Source: Acidobacteriota bacterium
Lineage (GTDB): Bacteria; Acidobacteriota; UBA4820; DSQY01
DNA: 9,158 nucleotides
NCBI GenBank assembly: GCA_021814355.1
Contig: JAKAIJ010000095.1
Coordinates: 1-9,158, forward strand
Direction: 5' to 3'
The notes below the pieces were generated by a model. That model saw nothing but the letters and a program-made list of their open reading frames with translations, did no database searches and was not told the origin of the DNA. Below, piece after piece: positions 6,541 to 9,158 of this stretch (positions are counted from its first letter, which is position 1; every line of letters begins with the position of its first letter). The translations under genes and the position numbers were made by a program.

Positions 6541-6813
6541 TCAGGTCTCCGCGGCCACCAGTGCCCCCGACGCCACCATGCTCTCGTAGAACTCCAGCGC
6601 GTCCCGCCGGGCCTCCTCGGGCGCAACTCCGTAATCCCGGCTGATATTCCCCACGAGCTGCTCCAAGGGCTCGTCCGCGTGCTCCCAGAGGTAGGTGCCC
6701 ACCTCGTTGAGCACCTCGATCTCGCCCTCCCGGTTGTGGACCAGCACCGCCTGGCCCTCGATGACCCGCCAGGAGACGTCCGGATTCCGCTTGTACCTCC
6801 CGTCCTCGTACAT
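6541..6813 (-). CDS. PqqD-like RiPP recognition element protein
   Basis: A 90-residue stand-alone protein of the PqqD family. It shows the typical N-terminal pattern: NPDVSWRVIEGQAVLVHN, an EIEVLNEVGTYLWEHAD segment that is the family hallmark, then helices to the C-terminus. Family members are small winged-helix chaperones that clamp the leader of a precursor peptide and present it to a radical SAM partner. The ATG at 6813 has a GAGGTGGG ribosome site. The gene starts 8 nt after the HprK-like gene and its stop abuts the radical SAM start, so the two are almost certainly co-translated partners. Length is normal and no residues look abnormal. Confidence 0.9.
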   Translation of the reverse strand: MYEDGRYKRNPDVSWRVIEGQAVLVHNREGEIEVLNEVGTYLWEHADEPLEQLVGNISRDYGVAPEEARRDALEFYESMVASGALVAAET

Positions 6814-6821
6814 GGCCCACC

Positions 6822-7691
6822 TCAGGCGATGAGATCCCAGAACCCAGGGTCCTTCTTAAACCGGAGCTCTTGAACGCCGACGCTCCTGGAACATTCCTCG
6901 ACCAGGGGCAAGAGCTTATCATGCCTCTGCGCCGGGTCGGACACGAAGGGGCAGCACGCCGCCACCATCCCGACGGCGAGGGCCCCACTGACGGGGCGCA
7001 GAGCGTGCTGGGGCGCCTGGATCAGCCGATAGAGGCCGGCCAGGGGATACGTGCCCAAGTCCTTCAACTCCTGCGCGAGGGCGCCCCAGAAAGGAGTCGT
7101 GCTGGCCCGCCAGCCGTCCGCCCCGCGGGTCAGCAGGACGAGGTCGTCGGAAAGAAGAATATGGTCCCCGCTCAGGCCGGCCACGGTCGTCTTGCCGGCC
7201 CCCGACGGGCCGAAGAAGAGATAGGCCTTTCCGCCCCGAACCAGGCCCGCGCAGTGCAGAACGAAGCCGCCCCGCTCCAGCGCGAGGTCCGCGATAACCC
7301 ACCGGAGGTAGTTCTCCAGGAACATCAGCGCAAAGCGGGCGTTGCCGGGCTGGGAGAGCCTCAGGAGCCCGTCCCGCCCGCCCGAGGGCCAGAAGCCCGC
7401 CATCCCGGTCGAGAGCAGGATCCGGCCCTCCCCCCGCTGGGTCTCCTCCAACCGCAGATAGCCGTCGGGGGCGGGGGCGAGGTAAGCGGGCGCTCCCGCG
7501 CAGAGCGTCACCGTATGGAGAGGCGGAATCTCCGAAAGAAACAGCGCGTATCGCGAGAGGACCGCCTCGTGCAACTCCGGGGAGAGACCGGAGAACCGCA
7601 CCGAGTGCCCCCCCACGGCGACCGTGCACTGCGCCCCTCCGAGCGGCGCACCGGGCTCCCGAAAGTGTTCCGGTCCCACGTGAAAATCCAT
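6822..7691 (-). CDS. HPr-kinase-like P-loop protein of a RiPP cluster
   Basis: A 289-residue protein with a Walker A motif GPSGAGKTT (161-169), preceded by the VLHCAGLVRGGKAYLFF strand pattern. LSDDLVLL (180-187) follows, as in HPr kinase/phosphorylase relatives. The first 140 residues are a divergent N-terminal domain, so this is not housekeeping HprK and no HPr gene is nearby. Relatives are recurrent in PqqD/radical SAM and lasso peptide clusters. In paeninodin-type clusters the homologous kinase phosphorylates the C-terminal Ser of the precursor. Both precursors here end in Ser, which makes the same role attractive but unproven. The ATG at 7691 has a GGGGAG ribosome site about 7 nt upstream. 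It lies 26 nt after the methyltransferase stop and 8 nt before pqqD, inside one operon. Confidence 0.82.
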   Translation of the reverse strand: MDFHVGPEHFREPGAPLGGAQCTVAVGGHSVRFSGLSPELHEAVLSRYALFLSEIPPLHTVTLCAGAPAYLAPAPDGYLRLEETQRGEGRILLSTGMAGFWPSGGRDGLLRLSQPGNARFALMFLENYLRWVIADLALERGGFVLHCAGLVRGGKAYLFFGPSGAGKTTVAGLSGDHILLSDDLVLLTRGADGWRASTTPFWGALAQELKDLGTYPLAGLYRLIQAPQHALRPVSGALAVGMVAACCPFVSDPAQRHDKLLPLVEECSRSVGVQELRFKKDPGFWDLIA

Positions 7692-7717
7692 TCGCTCACT
7701 CCCCTTCTGCGGGCACG

Positions 7718-8848
7718 CTAAGTGTTGAAGGCTTCAACATGGTCCCCGGTCCTGCGCACGCCGCTCCATCCGGCCGCCTCTATCTCCGAACGCAGGGCCC
7801 GCTGGGAGAAGATGTGGATGAACGAGTGTTGGATCCGCCCGTCCGCCGTGACGTAGGTCGTATACCAGTCTCCCCATTCCACAAAGCGGCGGCAGCTCCT
7901 GCGCACGAGGTAATTCAGGAGGCAGCGCATCCTCTCCCGTACGCCCGAGAACGACCTCGAGCCCAACAGGAGCCCTCCTCCCGGCACCACCAGCTCCCGA
8001 AGGGCCCGCAACGCCCGGATGCGCTCGGAGCGGCGCGGGATGAAGTTTAGCACATCGGGAGTCATGTAGATCCACGAGAAGCGGCGGGACGCGAGACCGG
8101 GCCATCGGATGTCGGACGCCACGAGCCGGGCCGTCTGCAAGCTCGGCCGGGCGCGCGCGTGCCGGAGCATCTCGATCGAAGCGTCGAGCCCGGCCACCTC
8201 GAAGCCCATTCCGGCCAGCGCGGCCACGTCGGGCCCCGTGCCGCATCCCGCCACGAGGAGCCGGCCCCCTTTCTCGAGCGCGGTTTCCAAGAACCTCTTC
8301 ACGCCGGAAGGCGGGTCCTGGAACATGCGGCCGTAGTCCGCGGCCTGCGCGTCGTATTTGGCCAGGACCGACTCCGCGCCCAATTCGGCGGAGACGGCCT
8401 CGCGGGTCTCGCGGACCAGGGCCCCCAGGCCGGCCAGGCGCGAGGAGAGAGGAAAGCAGCGGGCCTTCAGGCGCTCGAGGCGCGGGCGAGGGCCGGATCT
8501 GGCGAGAATCTCTCCCGCGAGAATCCGCCGGCGGCTGCCGGGGACCGCGTCCTCCGCCACCTCGATGCGGCCGCCGGGGCCTCGGGCCGGATCGAGCACG
8601 CGCACCAGCTCGACCTGACGCCCCTCCGCCTGAACCAGGACGAGCTCGCCGACGCGCAGCTCCGGGCCGCGGCCGTCCGCGTCGAAGCGGTCCAGGGCCA
8701 AGACGGCCCCATGGGACGGCCAGGGCCACCAAGCGTGCCCGTTGCAGACCACCTCGATTCTTCCCAGGCGACGCAGCAGGAGCCGGGCCAACCCCGGCGT
8801 GACGAGGCTGGGCGGGTTGTGGAGCCGGATGGCCTGCCGGATGCGCAT
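7718..8848 (-). CDS. Class I SAM methyltransferase fused to a degenerate S24/S26 peptidase-like N-terminal domain
   Basis: A 376-residue protein. Residues about 165-376 form a class I methyltransferase with motif I VAGCGTGPD (199-207), the acidic GLDAS (220-224) and ASDIRW (244-249) further along. Residues about 15-117 read like the signal-peptidase/LexA-type fold: EVVCNGHAWWPWPSHGAVLA aligns by eye with the GxSMxP...GD region, then LRVGELVLVQAEGRQVELVRVL, then AVPGSRRRILAGEILA. The catalytic Ser-Met is replaced (GHAWWP) and the usual HRV is VRV, so this part is probably non-catalytic, perhaps a binding module. S24/S26-like genes do accompany PqqD/HprK genes in other clusters, so the fusion fits. 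It is the first gene of the biosynthetic run, 49 nt after ndk, with no clear promoter of its own and only a weak ribosome site. The substrate is presumably the precursor peptide but is not shown. Confidence 0.78.
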   Translation of the reverse strand: MRIRQAIRLHNPPSLVTPGLARLLLRRLGRIEVVCNGHAWWPWPSHGAVLALDRFDADGRGPELRVGELVLVQAEGRQVELVRVLDPARGPGGRIEVAEDAVPGSRRRILAGEILARSGPRPRLERLKARCFPLSSRLAGLGALVRETREAVSAELGAESVLAKYDAQAADYGRMFQDPPSGVKRFLETALEKGGRLLVAGCGTGPDVAALAGMGFEVAGLDASIEMLRHARARPSLQTARLVASDIRWPGLASRRFSWIYMTPDVLNFIPRRSERIRALRALRELVVPGGGLLLGSRSFSGVRERMRCLLNYLVRRSCRRFVEWGDWYTTYVTADGRIQHSFIHIFSQRALRSEIEAAGWSGVRRTGDHVEAFNT

Positions 8849-8897
8849 TCTCGCCGGACGGAAACGGAGGGGGGGCTTCGGCCGCTGAACCTGCGGA

Positions 8898-9158
8898 CTA
8901 CTTCCCGACGCCCTTCCCCGCCGGAGGGGAAGGGCCCTGGTCGGCCAGCAGGTCCACCTCCGGGAAGAAGAACGCCACCTCCGCCCGGGCGTTCTCGGGG
9001 CTGTCCGAGCCGTGGACGGCGTTGCACTGGATGTCGGTGCCGAACCGGCCCCGGATCGTCTCCGGCGGGGCCTTCCTGGAGTCCGTGGGGCCCATGACCT
9101 CGCGCAGGCGCGCCACCGCGTCCTCGCGCTCGAGGCAGGCGACCACCACGGGCCCCGA
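8898..9158 (-). CDS. ndk: Nucleoside diphosphate kinase, C-terminal part (5' end outside the window)
   Basis: The last 86 residues of the enzyme that transfers gamma-phosphate between nucleoside triphosphates and diphosphates. MGPTDSRKAPPETIRGRFG and the active-site signature CNAVHGSDSPENA are intact; the phospho-accepting His codon is at 9012-9014. The reading frame is open to the window edge and lacks the N-terminal half. After the conserved EVAFFF end comes a Pro/Gly/Lys tail of roughly 18 residues, encoded by a strong inverted repeat. This is a housekeeping gene and probably marks the edge of the accessory peptide locus, although the methyltransferase starts only 49 nt later and may be reached by read-through. 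Confidence 0.95.
   Translation of the reverse strand, partial: SGPVVVACLEREDAVARLREVMGPTDSRKAPPETIRGRFGTDIQCNAVHGSDSPENARAEVAFFFPEVDLLADQGPSPPAGKGVGK
8910..8935 (-). terminator. Strong hairpin in the last codons of ndk (possible attenuator)
   Basis: A perfect 10-bp stem: GCCCTTCCCC at 8910-8919 and its complement at 8926-8935, with a 6-nt loop. It lies within the final codons of ndk, ending 9 nt before the stop codon. No T-run follows, so it is not a classical intrinsic terminator. It could reduce read-through into the methyltransferase operon or protect the ndk 3' end. Confidence 0.35.

Noticed and set aside
5584..6873. Plus-strand open frame of about 429 codons
   Set aside because: Antisense to the radical SAM and PqqD genes, whose motifs are unambiguous on the minus strand.
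6822..7691. Housekeeping HPr kinase/phosphorylase
   Set aside because: The N-terminal half is unlike HprK and there is no HPr or PTS gene nearby. The context is a peptide-modification operon.
5097..8848. Lasso peptide gene cluster
   Set aside because: The kinase and a PqqD-like protein occur in lasso loci, but no transglutaminase-like B2 or asparagine-synthetase-like cyclase gene is present and a radical SAM enzyme is. The precursors also lack an evident macrolactam acceptor arrangement.
6870..9097. Plus-strand open frames opposite the kinase, methyltransferase and ndk
   Set aside because: They translate to Arg/Gly/Pro-rich sequence without motifs, while the minus strand shows clear families in the same place.
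1..9158. CRISPR array, tRNA, rRNA or insertion sequence
   Set aside because: No regularly spaced direct repeats, no tRNA T-arm or acceptor pattern and no transposase-like protein were seen on either strand.

Overview
The window is a GC-rich bacterial segment in which every supportable gene lies on the minus strand, so transcription runs from high to low coordinates. Long spurious open frames on both strands are a by-product of the base composition. The gene content (radical-SAM peptide-modification genes, a gingipain-type C25 peptidase with fibronectin III modules, an orphan ECF sigma factor) would fit an Acidobacteriota, Myxococcota or Desulfobacterota-type Gram-negative organism. That placement is an inference; nothing in the window fixes the taxonomy.

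Layout in transcription order (right to left). The 3' part of a nucleoside diphosphate kinase gene enters at the right edge (8898-9158). It is followed by a compact four-gene biosynthetic run: a methyltransferase with an N-terminal degenerate S24/S26-peptidase-like module (7718-8848), an HPr-kinase-like P-loop protein (6822-7691), a PqqD-like peptide-recognition protein (6541-6813) and a radical SAM protein with an abbreviated SPASM region (5446-6537). Next comes a strong sigma-70-type promoter (TTGACA, 16 bp, TATAAT at 5407-5434) overlapped by a 16-bp palindrome. Downstream of it are two paralogous 38-codon genes (5243-5359 and 5097-5213), each with a good Shine-Dalgarno sequence. After these come a very large secreted C25 (gingipain-like) cysteine peptidase with C-terminal FnIII-like domains (1004-about 5122) and an ECF sigma factor (465-998) whose frame abuts the peptidase stop. 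The leftmost 464 bases hold no convincing gene, but they do contain strong inverted repeats.

The main result is that 5097-8848 looks like a RiPP (ribosomally made, post-translationally modified peptide) locus with two short precursors. The precursors share a KPxVxY leader-like N-terminus, two cysteines with seven residues between them, and a C-terminal serine. A plausible division of labour is that PqqD binds the leader, the radical SAM enzyme modifies the Cys/Gly-rich core, and the HprK-like kinase and the methyltransferase add tailoring steps. The conserved C-terminal Ser recalls the kinase-tailored C-terminal Ser of paeninodin-type lasso peptides. The C25 peptidase might process the exported peptide (a conserved Arg sits just before the core) or might be an unrelated secreted protease. 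No transporter, lasso cyclase or dedicated leader peptidase is visible. All chemistry is inferred from protein families.
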